This document shows, one piece after another, positions 10,401 through 18,989 of a stretch of DNA of 64,000 nucleotides. A program made the translations under genes and the position numbers. The stretch spans positions 744,001 through 808,000 of the forward strand of contig NZ_SDHZ01000001.1 of the NCBI RefSeq assembly GCF_004118675.1, read 5' to 3'. Position 1 is the stretch's first letter; each line of letters starts with the position of its first letter. The notes below the pieces were generated by a model that worked only from the letters and a program-made list of their open reading frames with translations, was not told the origin of the DNA and made no database searches. The stretch is from Filimonas effusa. GTDB taxonomy: Bacteria; Bacteroidota; Bacteroidia; Chitinophagales; Chitinophagaceae.

Positions 10401-10626
10401 CAGGTCTTCTATGAACTATCAGAACGGATCTTTCATCAAGATAAGGAATATATCACTGTCTTACAGGCTGCCTTCAGCTTTGGCTACCAAACTTAAGATG
10501 AAAAACGGCCGAGTGTATGTACAGGCAATGAACCCTGGCCTTATTTATTCCGGAGTCAGCTGGATGGATCCGGATGGTGGTTCTTTAAACCGTGGTGTTG
10601 TAATTGGCGTGAATGCCGGATTCTAA
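7459..10626 (+). CDS. SusC/RagA-family TonB-dependent outer-membrane transporter (first pair)
   Basis: The product is 1055 residues. A signal peptide ends near residue 30 (LLLHAQ). A carboxypeptidase-regulatory-like beta-sandwich covers about 36-118, the TonB-box region DEVVVVGYG lies at 124-132, the plug at about 140-255 (YVVDGIPL... SIDILKDASATAIYGSRGANGVV), and the rest is the 22-strand barrel ending in an aromatic residue. It would import oligosaccharides across the outer membrane, driven by TonB/ExbBD. It is paired with the SusD gene 18 bases downstream. The neighbouring enzymes point to rhamnogalacturonan oligosaccharides as cargo. There is no STN domain between the signal peptide and the beta-sandwich. 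Confidence 0.95.
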   Translation: MKIKLLNFRGSALSILFLMLMLSPLLLHAQEKKNAVTGVVYNSKKEPVGGVSVVARNTKTNFSAGTATDSLGHFVFHNLQLGGSYNFAFSAVGFQPQNLTGYTLKTDASLSLVVELKEDAVTLDEVVVVGYGVKKRSDVTSSIVSIKAEDIRSRPVQNALQALQGKASGVDITSNERPGEMGAVLIRGVRSLAATNDPLYVVDGIPLNFGGMNAINPNDVESIDILKDASATAIYGSRGANGVVLVTTKKGKNGSITLDYLGTLTMEQIYDRAKMMNSGQYIEFRRDAYRRARYLDPTVAAGNTYPDIPTITDDERIFGQNAYAWNNVKKGWANGTWDGSLVPTTDWGDMVTRNALTQDHTISVSGGTQKIKAYASFGYLNQDGTQLGQDFTRYSAKFNIEINPVKWFSMGSSVSATYGIQNYGFASSSPSGAGSLYAAARGMLPYTVPFDSTGKRINLPSGDINILNPIGEDKYNENLRKTLRTLGAFHISFTPFQGFNYRLSFGPDFSNYTNGKWMDAMSINRGGGEQGSTNYAQLNQTSSIAWTLDHLITYNKSIGADHSFGATFLYSSTKVRSENSTMTATKLPWNSQKWYSLSSVSTLDGFSSGLSENSLLSYMGRLNYTYKSKYFFDVYSRWDGASQLAPGNKWDMFPAASFAWRMDKEQFLQHINWLSLLKLRLGVGTVGNAAIGPYSTRGGVQTLYYTWGANVEAGYVSSDPSSASPVTMPNPQLGWERTTQTNLGIEFGILNGRINGTLDLYTSRTKDLLLLRSIPTLTGYPRSYDNIGVTANKGFDLSLTTINIQKKDFNWTSTLNFSATKDRIVELASGKLDDVSNVWFIGKRLNVYYDYEKLGIWQDTKEDQEEMAKYNANISSKSSWFRPGRIKIKDQNGDYKIDANNDRTIVGHKQPNWNGGLINEFNYKNWGLTIFIFSRWGYKIEAGSEALQGRFSQRLLDYWTPTNPTNDYPAPSYANAAGDPYRSSMNYQNGSFIKIRNISLSYRLPSALATKLKMKNGRVYVQAMNPGLIYSGVSWMDPDGGSLNRGVVIGVNAGF

Positions 10627-10644
10627 AACGATTAAATTTTACGT

Positions 10645-12612
10645 ATGAAAAGGTTTAATAAACTTATTTATATTGCTGCTTTCGGAGCATTGCTTTCTAT
10701 GCCTTCCTGCAGTAAAAAGTTTCTTGATGAAGAGCTCATCACTGCAAGAAGTACCCAGGATTTTGAGACACAAGACGGACTTGACGGGCTGGTAACGGGC
10801 ATGTATCAATCTTTACGCTTTCATTTTAATTATGAGTGGGCGTATTCTACTACTAACTATGGTACTGATGAATTTGCTGTTGGTGGCGACAGGACCATGC
10901 AGATGTGGAATTCATATGATGCGAATCTGAATTCGCTGACGGGGGATGTGGCTACGGTTTGGGACAATATGTATGGCGCTATCAACTCCGCGAATATTGT
11001 TATCAGGAACGTGCCGGTATATTACAAGGATGAAACGAACAAGAATACAAGGCTGGGAGAAGGCTATTTTATGCGTGCCTTCAACTATTTCAAACTGGTG
11101 AAACAGTATGGTGGTGTGCCTTTAAAATTGCAGCCTTCTGAATCTGTTGAGTATGAATTCAGCAGGAATACAGAAAAAGAGGTTTATGCGCAGATCTTCA
11201 ATGATTTTCGTGAAGCGTATAAGCTATTGCCTGGTAGTGTATCGCAAAGGGGACGTTTAACCAAATGGGCGGCTGCGCATTTCCTGGCGAAAGCACATTT
11301 GTTCCGTGCCAGTGAATTGTATAACGGCTGGAATGGTGATACACGCGAAGCTGATCTTGACAGTGCGATTTTATATGGTAATGCTGTGATCAACAGTGGT
11401 GTGCACTCTTTGGCAGCGAATTATAAGGATCTGTGGAACTACACCGGCCCTGATGCGGCCAATGAGGCGTTGCCGGAAATTATTCTTTCTGCTCAGTTCT
11501 CCAATAATACGGCTACCCAGGGCAGGTATGGTAATCAAACACATCTTTTCTATCTGTCTATTTACCAGAACCTTGCAGGTATGGTGAGAGACCTTGCCGG
11601 CGGCAGAGAGTTTCAGCGTTTACGCACCACAGATTATTCCATTGATATTTACGACAGGGTAAATGATTCCAGGTTCTGGAAAAGCTTTAAAACAACTTAT
11701 CTCTGTAACAATCCTTCCGGTGCTCCTAAATGGACGAAGGATAATGCGCCAAGCAGCTCTTTGATCGATAAGGTACGTTTTACCGGTGGGCAGGAGTCGA
11801 TCCGTTACATTGTAAATGATGCGGGTGACGCCCGTTATACTTCCTCGAATATAACTTTCCGTGCGCCTCATATGTTTGTGCGTTATTTCCAGGGAGAGCA
11901 ACAGAATCTCATTGGTACGCATGGGAACTATACTACTTCGCGTTTTGTAGGACTTTCCAAGTTTGCCGATGGTTCAAGGGATGTGGTTGCTTCGCAATTT
12001 GGCAGGCGGGATGGTATATTGGCACGGTTGGCTGAAACCTATCTTATTGTAGCGGAAGCATATGGCCGTAAAGGGCAATATGCAGATGCGCTTCCTTATA
12101 TCAATGCGGTACGTGACCGCGCTGCTTATAAATCGGGAGAGGACCGTTCTGCTTATGTAGATGGTGGTGTTGCCTATAAAACCAATACTGCTGCCAATAC
12201 TGCCACGTATGTTTCCTATTCTGAAAAGAACAGCTATTACGAATCGAATAATATTACAGAAACAACGGCCAGTACGCTGAGCAATATGCATCTGAATGCC
12301 GTAACAGATATTTTTGAGTCGCCTCGTGAGTTTTATACTAAAATGGGGACAGCCAGTGAGAAAGATAAGTTTGTTGCATTTATTTTGAACGAACGATCCC
12401 GTGAGCTGATGGGTGAGTTGATGCGCTGGGAAGACCTTGCAAGAACTAAAACGCTTGTAAAACGTTGCAATTTGTTCAATGACGAGGCCAGGCCCCAGGA
12501 AGGGCAGCATTATCTGCGGCCTATTCCTCAGGCATTCCTGGATATTATCAAGAAAAACGGCAAACCGCTGACGGCTGCAGAAAAAGCTGCGATGCAGAAT
12601 CCAGGCTGGTAA
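10645..12612 (+). CDS. SusD/RagB-family surface glycan-binding lipoprotein (first pair)
   Basis: The product is 655 residues with a lipobox around MPSCS (Cys22), so it is probably a lipoprotein exposed at the cell surface. The SusD N-terminal TPR-like region is visible (FDGLVTGMYQ-like DGLVTGMYQSL, RAFNYFKLVKQYGGVPL). The RagB/SusD C-terminal region ends with the typical ERSRELMGELMRWEDLART and HYLRPIPQ motifs. By family knowledge it forms the lid of the SusC transporter and binds the incoming glycan. The gene follows susC by 18 bases and precedes the PL11 lyase gene by 45, so all are probably co-transcribed. Confidence 0.93.
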   Translation: MKRFNKLIYIAAFGALLSMPSCSKKFLDEELITARSTQDFETQDGLDGLVTGMYQSLRFHFNYEWAYSTTNYGTDEFAVGGDRTMQMWNSYDANLNSLTGDVATVWDNMYGAINSANIVIRNVPVYYKDETNKNTRLGEGYFMRAFNYFKLVKQYGGVPLKLQPSESVEYEFSRNTEKEVYAQIFNDFREAYKLLPGSVSQRGRLTKWAAAHFLAKAHLFRASELYNGWNGDTREADLDSAILYGNAVINSGVHSLAANYKDLWNYTGPDAANEALPEIILSAQFSNNTATQGRYGNQTHLFYLSIYQNLAGMVRDLAGGREFQRLRTTDYSIDIYDRVNDSRFWKSFKTTYLCNNPSGAPKWTKDNAPSSSLIDKVRFTGGQESIRYIVNDAGDARYTSSNITFRAPHMFVRYFQGEQQNLIGTHGNYTTSRFVGLSKFADGSRDVVASQFGRRDGILARLAETYLIVAEAYGRKGQYADALPYINAVRDRAAYKSGEDRSAYVDGGVAYKTNTAANTATYVSYSEKNSYYESNNITETTASTLSNMHLNAVTDIFESPREFYTKMGTASEKDKFVAFILNERSRELMGELMRWEDLARTKTLVKRCNLFNDEARPQEGQHYLRPIPQAFLDIIKKNGKPLTAAEKAAMQNPGW

Positions 12613-12657
12613 TTGTTTTCGGTTTTGTGTGTATTATCTTGAGGCAAAAATTGCGAT

Positions 12658-14577
12658 ATGAAAAAGAAATGCCTGTTGGGAATTCAGCTACTACTGGCTA
12701 TTCTATCCTGCGACCTGCGTGCGCAGCAGCAAGCTGCCATATTAAAAACGGTGGCTCCTGAAAAAGCGGTAACGATGCAGTTTGACAAAAAAGCTGCGGG
12801 TACACCTATACAAATGGAGCGGCTTAACAGGGGGCTTGTTGCGGTACGTACCGGGCCTGACAGTGTTTATCTTAGCTGGCGGCTGTTCGGTAATGATGTG
12901 GCAGGCATGGCTTTTAATATTTATCGCGATGGCGTTAAGATCAACAATGCGCCTGTAACAGGCGCTACAAATTATATAGATCCTACATCCTTAAACGGCA
13001 ATTATTCATTGAGGCCCATTATAAACGGACACGAGCATGGAGAAGAAAAGCCCGTGTCCGTGTGGCCTCAAAACTACCTGGATATACCCCTGGACAAACC
13101 AGCGGGTGGGGTAACGCCTGACGGGGTTACCTATACCTATACTGCCAATGACTGCAGTGTAGGCGACCTGGATGGCGACGGGGAGTATGAGATCATTCTC
13201 AAGTGGGATCCTACGAATGCAAAAGACAATTCGCAAAGGGGGTATACGGGTGCTGTTTACCTTGATGCGTATAAGTTTAACGGAACCAGGCTGTGGCGTA
13301 TTAACCTGGGGCCGAATATCAGGGCGGGTGCGCATTATACGCAGTTCATGGTGTATGATCTTGACGGCGATGGAAAGGCTGAACTGGCCTGCAAAACGGC
13401 AGACGGAACTGTTGATGGTGCGGGAAAAGTTATTGGAGATGCCGGTGCCGATTACAGGAACAAGAGTGGTTATATTATTTCTGGCCCTGAATTCCTGACG
13501 GTATTCAATGGGCTTACGGGCGTTGCAATGGCAACTGTTCCTTATCTGCCTGCCAGAGGCAGTGCGGATGCCTGGGGAGATGCCTATGGAAACCGCGTGG
13601 ACAGGTTTATAGCAGCAGTGGCTTATCTTGATGGCGCCAGGCCCAGCCTTATTATGGGAAGGGGATATTACACCAGGCTTGTGAGAGCTGCCTGGGACTG
13701 GCGGGAAGGGAAGCTTAGGCTTCGCTGGATCTTTGACAGTGACAGTACAGGTAATGATGCCTACCGGGGCGATGGTAACCACCAGATGACCGTTGGTGAT
13801 GTTGATGGAGATGGTAGACAGGAAGTAATAAACGGGTCGAGTGCCATTGATGATAATGGCAAAGGATTATGGACGAATGAAATGGGACATGGTGATGCGT
13901 TACATATGAGTGATATGGATCCTGAACGTCCGGGATTGGAGATATGGCAGAGTTATGAAGGGCCCAGGGGGAATGGTGGAGTAGGTGCCGCACTGGTTGA
14001 CGCCAGAACCGGCAATCGTATTTTCACGATGCCTGAGCCTAAAATAGATGTGGGAAGGGCTTTGGCTGCCGATATCGATCCGCGTTATAAAGGATATGAG
14101 ATGTGGGCAGCGGTGGGTAATCTTTATACTGCCAAGGGTGTTGAGATAGGTGCTGCCAAACCTTCCATGAATTTTGCTATCTGGTGGGATGGCGATCTGT
14201 TGCGGGAATTGCTGGACGGCACTACTGTTTACAAGTGGGATTATGAAAACAGCAGGCAGGTACCTTTACTGGAAACAACGGGTACGGCATCGAATAACTG
14301 GACGAAGAAAACGCCCGCACTCAGCGCCGATATATTAGGCGACTGGAGAGAGGAAGTGATATTCAGAACATCGGATAACCAGCATCTCCGTATCTATACT
14401 ACTACTATACCTACGCAGCATCGTATATACACACTTATGCATGATCCGCAATACCGGGTTGCCATTGCGTGGCAGAACGCTGCTTACAATCAGCCCCCGC
14501 ATCCCGGATTTTACCTGGGTATGGATATGGGGCCTATCCCGGTACCGAATATTACCTATGCGGGCGTTCAAAAATGA
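12658..14577 (+). CDS. rhamnogalacturonan lyase, polysaccharide lyase family 11
   Basis: The product is 639 residues with a signal peptide ending near DLRAQ (about residue 23); ILSC at 15-18 is a weak alternative lipobox. The N-terminal fibronectin-like segment (RLNRGLVAVRTGPDSVYLSWRLFG) and the eight-bladed propeller with repeated calcium-binding loops D-x-D-G-D-G (DLDGDGEYE, DLDGDGKAE, DVDGDGRQE) are characteristic of PL11, as in YesW and YesX. The enzyme cleaves the rhamnose-galacturonic acid backbone of rhamnogalacturonan I by beta-elimination, leaving a 4,5-unsaturated galacturonate at the non-reducing end. The GH105 enzyme later in the locus removes that residue. Length and motifs look intact. 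Confidence 0.92.
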   Translation: MKKKCLLGIQLLLAILSCDLRAQQQAAILKTVAPEKAVTMQFDKKAAGTPIQMERLNRGLVAVRTGPDSVYLSWRLFGNDVAGMAFNIYRDGVKINNAPVTGATNYIDPTSLNGNYSLRPIINGHEHGEEKPVSVWPQNYLDIPLDKPAGGVTPDGVTYTYTANDCSVGDLDGDGEYEIILKWDPTNAKDNSQRGYTGAVYLDAYKFNGTRLWRINLGPNIRAGAHYTQFMVYDLDGDGKAELACKTADGTVDGAGKVIGDAGADYRNKSGYIISGPEFLTVFNGLTGVAMATVPYLPARGSADAWGDAYGNRVDRFIAAVAYLDGARPSLIMGRGYYTRLVRAAWDWREGKLRLRWIFDSDSTGNDAYRGDGNHQMTVGDVDGDGRQEVINGSSAIDDNGKGLWTNEMGHGDALHMSDMDPERPGLEIWQSYEGPRGNGGVGAALVDARTGNRIFTMPEPKIDVGRALAADIDPRYKGYEMWAAVGNLYTAKGVEIGAAKPSMNFAIWWDGDLLRELLDGTTVYKWDYENSRQVPLLETTGTASNNWTKKTPALSADILGDWREEVIFRTSDNQHLRIYTTTIPTQHRIYTLMHDPQYRVAIAWQNAAYNQPPHPGFYLGMDMGPIPVPNITYAGVQK

Positions 14578-14744
14578 AATGTTCGTTCGAAAGGCTGAAG
14601 CGTTTTTACGTATGTTTTAAGTGCTGTTGTGTTTGTTTGCCATGTTTTCGGGGGGAGTATAAACACAGGAAAAAATACATGCTAAAAAACATGTACATGA
14701 AACCCTGAAAGTTATTTATATTGATCACCTTATTTAGCCTGGAT

Positions 14745-16100
14745 ATGATACTAACGATTGATACTTCTTATTTAACGGGCCTGGCCCGCCGTTGTTTGCT
14801 GATGCCTGTTTTGTGTGTTTCGGCAGCGGTTGCTGCGCAGCCGGGTCTGAAATTCGATTTCGGCAAAGGGGAAGCCGCCCCGGGATATATACATGTAAAA
14901 GAGAATGACCGCTATAATGATACATTGAGATATGGTTTTGAATTTGGCAGCAGTGTGCGTTATGGTTATAACGGGGGCAATGATCCCATGAGGGATGGAT
15001 TTGTTACCAGTGACCAGCCTTTTTATTTCTCAGTAAAGCTGCCGGAGGGGAATTACGATATAAAGTTATTGTTCGGTGATAAGCAAAAGCCTACCATTGC
15101 GACGGTTAAAGCTGAGTGCAGGCGGCTGATGGCTGAGAAGATCGTTGCAGAGAAAGGTAAATTCGTTACCCAGGTTATAACGGTGCATGTGAAAGACAGC
15201 GTGATCCGGCCGGATGGCAGAGTAGTTCGGCTAAAGCCGCGCGAAATTCAATACCTGCATTGGGATGATAAACTAACGCTGGAATTTGGTAATAAGGCTG
15301 CTAGTCTTTGTGCTATAGAAATAATTCCGAATACGAAGGCTACCACTATTTTCCTGGCAGGGAACTCGACGGTGGTAGATCAGCCTGAAGAGCCCTGGGC
15401 GGCGTGGGGACAGATGGCTCCTGCCTTTTTCCGTCCTGAGCTGGCAGCGATCGCTAATTATGCTGAATCGGGAGAAACGCTGAAAGCTTTTCAGCGTGAG
15501 AAAAGGCTGGAAAAGATATGGTCTATGGCAAAGCCCGGCGACTATCTTTTTATTGAGTTCACGCATAATGATCAGAAGCCGGGTGGCAATCATCTTGATC
15601 CTTTTACTTCTTATAAAGACACGTTGAAAAGCTGGATTGCGCAAGCCAGGGGGAGGGGATTGAAGCCTGTACTTGTTACTTCCATGCACCGGCGAAATTT
15701 TGATTCTTCGGGTCGTGTTGTAAATACATTACTGGAATATCCAGATGCCATGCGTTCGGCTGCAAAAGAAGAAGGTGTGCCACTGATTGATCTGAATGCC
15801 ATGAGTAAAACACTTTACGAGGCGTGGGGGCCGGAGCGTTCTATAAAAGCCTTTGTGCATTTTCCGGCTAACACATTTCCCGGTCAGAAACAGGAGCTGA
15901 AAGACAATACCCATTTCAGCACTTATGGCGCTTATGAACTCGCAAAATGCGTGGTGCTTGGTATCAGGAAGATACCGGAACTGGCAGTGCTGCTTAAAAG
16001 TGGTATACCGGAATTTGATCCTGCCCGTCCTGATGCTTATGAAGCTTTTGATTTGCCTGCAAGTGCTTTTTCCGGAGTGGTGAAGCCTGACGGGAACTAG
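14745..16100 (+). CDS. rhamnogalacturonan acetylesterase (CE12-like) with N-terminal beta-sandwich domain
   Basis: About 451 residues from the ATG at 14745. The frame is open to a TTG at 14721, but the ATG fits better and leaves a signal peptide ending near AVAAQ. The N-terminal 160 residues (GLKFDFGKG... GNYDIKLLFGD) look like a malectin- or CBM35-like sandwich. The esterase part follows, with SGNH blocks: GNST (block I, where GDST is usual), ESGETLKAF (block II Gly), FTHNDQKP (block III Asn) and DNTHFSTYG (block V, D-x-x-H). It would remove acetyl groups from galacturonate in rhamnogalacturonan I in the periplasm, so that lyase and hydrolases can act. It is the first of two CE12-type genes in the locus. 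Confidence 0.87.
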   Translation: MILTIDTSYLTGLARRCLLMPVLCVSAAVAAQPGLKFDFGKGEAAPGYIHVKENDRYNDTLRYGFEFGSSVRYGYNGGNDPMRDGFVTSDQPFYFSVKLPEGNYDIKLLFGDKQKPTIATVKAECRRLMAEKIVAEKGKFVTQVITVHVKDSVIRPDGRVVRLKPREIQYLHWDDKLTLEFGNKAASLCAIEIIPNTKATTIFLAGNSTVVDQPEEPWAAWGQMAPAFFRPELAAIANYAESGETLKAFQREKRLEKIWSMAKPGDYLFIEFTHNDQKPGGNHLDPFTSYKDTLKSWIAQARGRGLKPVLVTSMHRRNFDSSGRVVNTLLEYPDAMRSAAKEEGVPLIDLNAMSKTLYEAWGPERSIKAFVHFPANTFPGQKQELKDNTHFSTYGAYELAKCVVLGIRKIPELAVLLKSGIPEFDPARPDAYEAFDLPASAFSGVVKPDGN

Positions 16101-16147
16101 CCTGTAACCTGTTGCTGATAATACACTGGTAATAATGATCGAATAGA

Positions 16148-18925
16148 ATGCCGATGAAAAAAATAATTACAGTACTGGCTTTGAGTGCATTTCAGTTTAC
16201 AGTTACTGCGCAGTCGCACTGGCCTGCAGTTTCGAATACTGCGCGTCCGTGGACAAGGTGGTGGTGGATGGGCAGTGCCGTTGATAGTGTTAATATTAAC
16301 GCAACCATCGGGCAATACAGTGATGCGGGGCTGGGCGGCGTTGAAATAGTGCCTATTTACGGTGCGAAAGGGTATGAGAGCAGGTATCTTAAGTATTTGT
16401 CGCCTCAATGGGTGAACAGGGTGGATAATGCTGTTGAAGCGGCGGGCAAGCATCATATGGGAGTAGATATTGCTTTAGGTACCGGATGGCCTATAGGTGG
16501 TCCGCAGGTTTCCGAAAAAAATGCCGCGACAAGAATTCATATTCAGAAGTATTCATTAAATAAGGGAGAACAACTGCTGCAAAAGGTTGTGTTCACAGAT
16601 TCCACGAAAAAGGGAGATGGTGTGCTTTCTGCTGATGGTGTGGGATTGATGGCTTTAATGGCATATGGTGCGGATGGTGCAGTGAAGGACCTGACTGGAA
16701 AAGTGCAACCTGATGGTACCCTTAGCTGGGTGGCCGAAGAAGGCAACTGGCAGTTGCTGGCGGCGTTTAATGCGAAAACAAGGCAGAAGGTAAAACGTGC
16801 TGCTCCGGGTGGAGAGGGGTATACGCTGGATCATTTTTCTTCTGCTGCACTTAAGGAGTATCTTACCATTACCGGGAAGGCATATGGTGACAGGTCGCAT
16901 GGGCTAAGATCTTTTTATAACGATAGTTATGAAGTTTATGGCGCCAACTGGACTCCGGATCTTTTTACTGAATTTGAAAAGAGAAGGGGGTATAAGCTTC
17001 AGCCTTATTTGAGGGAGCTTACGGGCAATATAATTTCCGATTCTGTTGCAAGAATAAAGAGCGACTACAGAGAAACGATAGCGGCATTAATGCTTGAAAA
17101 CTTTGCGCGACCGTTTGCGCAATGGGCGCATGGATTAAATATGCAGTCGATCAACCAATCGCACGGATCACCCGGTAACCTGCTTGATCTTTATGCTGCG
17201 GTTGATATTGCTGAAACAGAAACTTTCGGTTCCAGTTATTTCCCGATAAAGGGACTGAGGAGGGATAGTGCTGATGTGCGGAATGTAGACCCTGATCCTG
17301 CGATGCTGAAGTTTGCTTCTTCTGCTGCGCATGCGATGGGGCATCGTTTTGCTTCGAGTGAAACTTTTACCTGGCTTACCGAACATTTCAAGACATCGTG
17401 GAGCCAGTGTAAACCTGAGGCGGAACAGTTGTTCCTGGCTGGGATCAATCATGTATTCTTTCATGGTACAACTTATTCTCCTGCGGATGCCGCATGGCCG
17501 GGCTGGATCTTTTATGCCTCTGTGAATTTCGTTCCTGCGAATAGCCTCTGGCCTCATTTAAAGGGCATGTCGGAATATATTACCCGGTGCCAGAGTGTAC
17601 TTCAGAAAGGCGTACCGGATAATGAACTGGCTATTTACTGGCCTGTATATGATGTATGGCATGATCCGAAAGGGCTGGATAAGGCGTTAAAGGTTCATGA
17701 TGTTGATGACTGGCTGCATCCTTCTCCATTTTATAAGGATGTACAGCGTTTGCAAAAAGAAGGCTATTCCTTTGATTTTGTTTCGGACCGGATGTTACAG
17801 CAGGCGAAGATAAAATCGGGGCAGCTCCAGGTGACTGATACGGGTGCTGTTTATAAGGTGCTTCTTGTGCCTGCCTGCGGTAAAATGCCTTTAGAAACGC
17901 TGAAGGCCATCATGAAGCTGGCGAAGCAAGGTCTTAGAGTTGTAATTGCGGATGTGCCGGCAGATGTGCCGGGGGTGCATCAGCTGGCGTTGAGACGGCA
18001 GGCTTTTAATGCTTTAAAAGCGCATTTTCCTGCGGAGGGTAGTGCTGTGCATGTTGGTATGGGTTCTCTTTTTCTTTCGCGTGATATATTGAAGCCGTTG
18101 CCCACACTGGGTTTGGAAGGAGAGCCACTGGCTAAAATGAAATTGGGTTTTATAAGAAGAAAGGATGGTAATAATTATTATTACTATATCGTGAATCATA
18201 CGGCACGTGATATCGATACTGTATTACCGATCAATGTGTCTGCCGATAAGGTATTGCTGTTAGATCCTCAATCGGGGAGGGAAGGCAGTGCGCGTGTGGA
18301 GCGGAGTGGAACGAAGACCCTGGTTAAGCTGCAGCTGAAAAGCGGTGAATCTGTGATACTGCTTACAACAAAAGAAAATGATAAACAGGCTGCATGGAAA
18401 TATGTAACTGCCAACGGGAAAGATATTGCTTTATCCGGAAGCTGGGAGGTTCGTTTTACGGCTGGAGGTCCTGTACTGCCGAAGCCTGTAACGATAGAGA
18501 AATTAAGCAGCTGGACGGAGTGGGGGGATAGTACCCTGGTGAATTTTTCAGGGACAGCAGTATATACCACCCATGTGCAACTCAGTAAAAAAGCTGGTTG
18601 TGATTACCTGTTACAACTGGGCAGGTTATGTGAATCGGCAAGGGTGTGGGTGAATGGGAAAGATGCTGGTTTTATATGGAGCATTCCATTTGAAAGGAGA
18701 ATAGGAGATCTTTTAAAGGACGGTTCGAATGAAATTAAAATAGAGGTGGTGAACCTGATGGCCAATCGTATCAGGTATATGGACAGGAATAAGATCCCCT
18801 GGCGTAATTATCACGAGATCAATTTTGTGAATATTAACTATAAAGACTTTAATGCGGCATCCTGGGCTCCACAACCTTCCGGGCTGCTGGGACCTGTTTT
18901 GATAAAAGAGATGACTGCACACTAA
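16148..18925 (+). CDS. alpha-L-rhamnosidase, glycoside hydrolase family 106
   Basis: The product is 925 residues with a signal peptide ending near FTVTAQ. Two close starts exist, ATG 16148 (MPMKK) and ATG 16154 (MKKII); the second looks like a more typical signal peptide. The N-terminal stretch PWTRWWWMGSAVD followed by GGVEIVPIYG and GTGWPIGGPQV is the GH106 signature (PF17132-like). The C-terminal 150 residues (DYLLQLGRLCESARVWVNG...) form a beta-sandwich sugar-binding-like domain. It would release rhamnose from rhamnogalacturonan oligosaccharides in the periplasm. It sits between the two acetylesterases in an apparently single transcription unit. Confidence 0.9.
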   Translation: MPMKKIITVLALSAFQFTVTAQSHWPAVSNTARPWTRWWWMGSAVDSVNINATIGQYSDAGLGGVEIVPIYGAKGYESRYLKYLSPQWVNRVDNAVEAAGKHHMGVDIALGTGWPIGGPQVSEKNAATRIHIQKYSLNKGEQLLQKVVFTDSTKKGDGVLSADGVGLMALMAYGADGAVKDLTGKVQPDGTLSWVAEEGNWQLLAAFNAKTRQKVKRAAPGGEGYTLDHFSSAALKEYLTITGKAYGDRSHGLRSFYNDSYEVYGANWTPDLFTEFEKRRGYKLQPYLRELTGNIISDSVARIKSDYRETIAALMLENFARPFAQWAHGLNMQSINQSHGSPGNLLDLYAAVDIAETETFGSSYFPIKGLRRDSADVRNVDPDPAMLKFASSAAHAMGHRFASSETFTWLTEHFKTSWSQCKPEAEQLFLAGINHVFFHGTTYSPADAAWPGWIFYASVNFVPANSLWPHLKGMSEYITRCQSVLQKGVPDNELAIYWPVYDVWHDPKGLDKALKVHDVDDWLHPSPFYKDVQRLQKEGYSFDFVSDRMLQQAKIKSGQLQVTDTGAVYKVLLVPACGKMPLETLKAIMKLAKQGLRVVIADVPADVPGVHQLALRRQAFNALKAHFPAEGSAVHVGMGSLFLSRDILKPLPTLGLEGEPLAKMKLGFIRRKDGNNYYYYIVNHTARDIDTVLPINVSADKVLLLDPQSGREGSARVERSGTKTLVKLQLKSGESVILLTTKENDKQAAWKYVTANGKDIALSGSWEVRFTAGGPVLPKPVTIEKLSSWTEWGDSTLVNFSGTAVYTTHVQLSKKAGCDYLLQLGRLCESARVWVNGKDAGFIWSIPFERRIGDLLKDGSNEIKIEVVNLMANRIRYMDRNKIPWRNYHEINFVNINYKDFNAASWAPQPSGLLGPVLIKEMTAH

Positions 18926-18989
18926 TGCGGATAACAGCCGGTGGCACAAACACAGCGCCGGGATCCAGGTTATTTTAAAATGATGTTCT

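Noticed and set aside
11974-12510. 178-codon minus-strand frame inside the first susD
   Set aside because: It is antisense to a well-supported SusD gene, its residues match no family, and its composition follows from the reverse of the coding strand.
13006-13782. 258-codon minus-strand frame inside the PL11 gene
   Set aside because: Antisense shadow of the lyase; rich in Ile, Pro and Arg, without any domain pattern.
14578-14744. Possible extra small gene between PL11 and the first CE12 gene
   Set aside because: Only short frames in the 143-base gap; the longer 14469-14708 forward frame begins inside the lyase gene in another frame.
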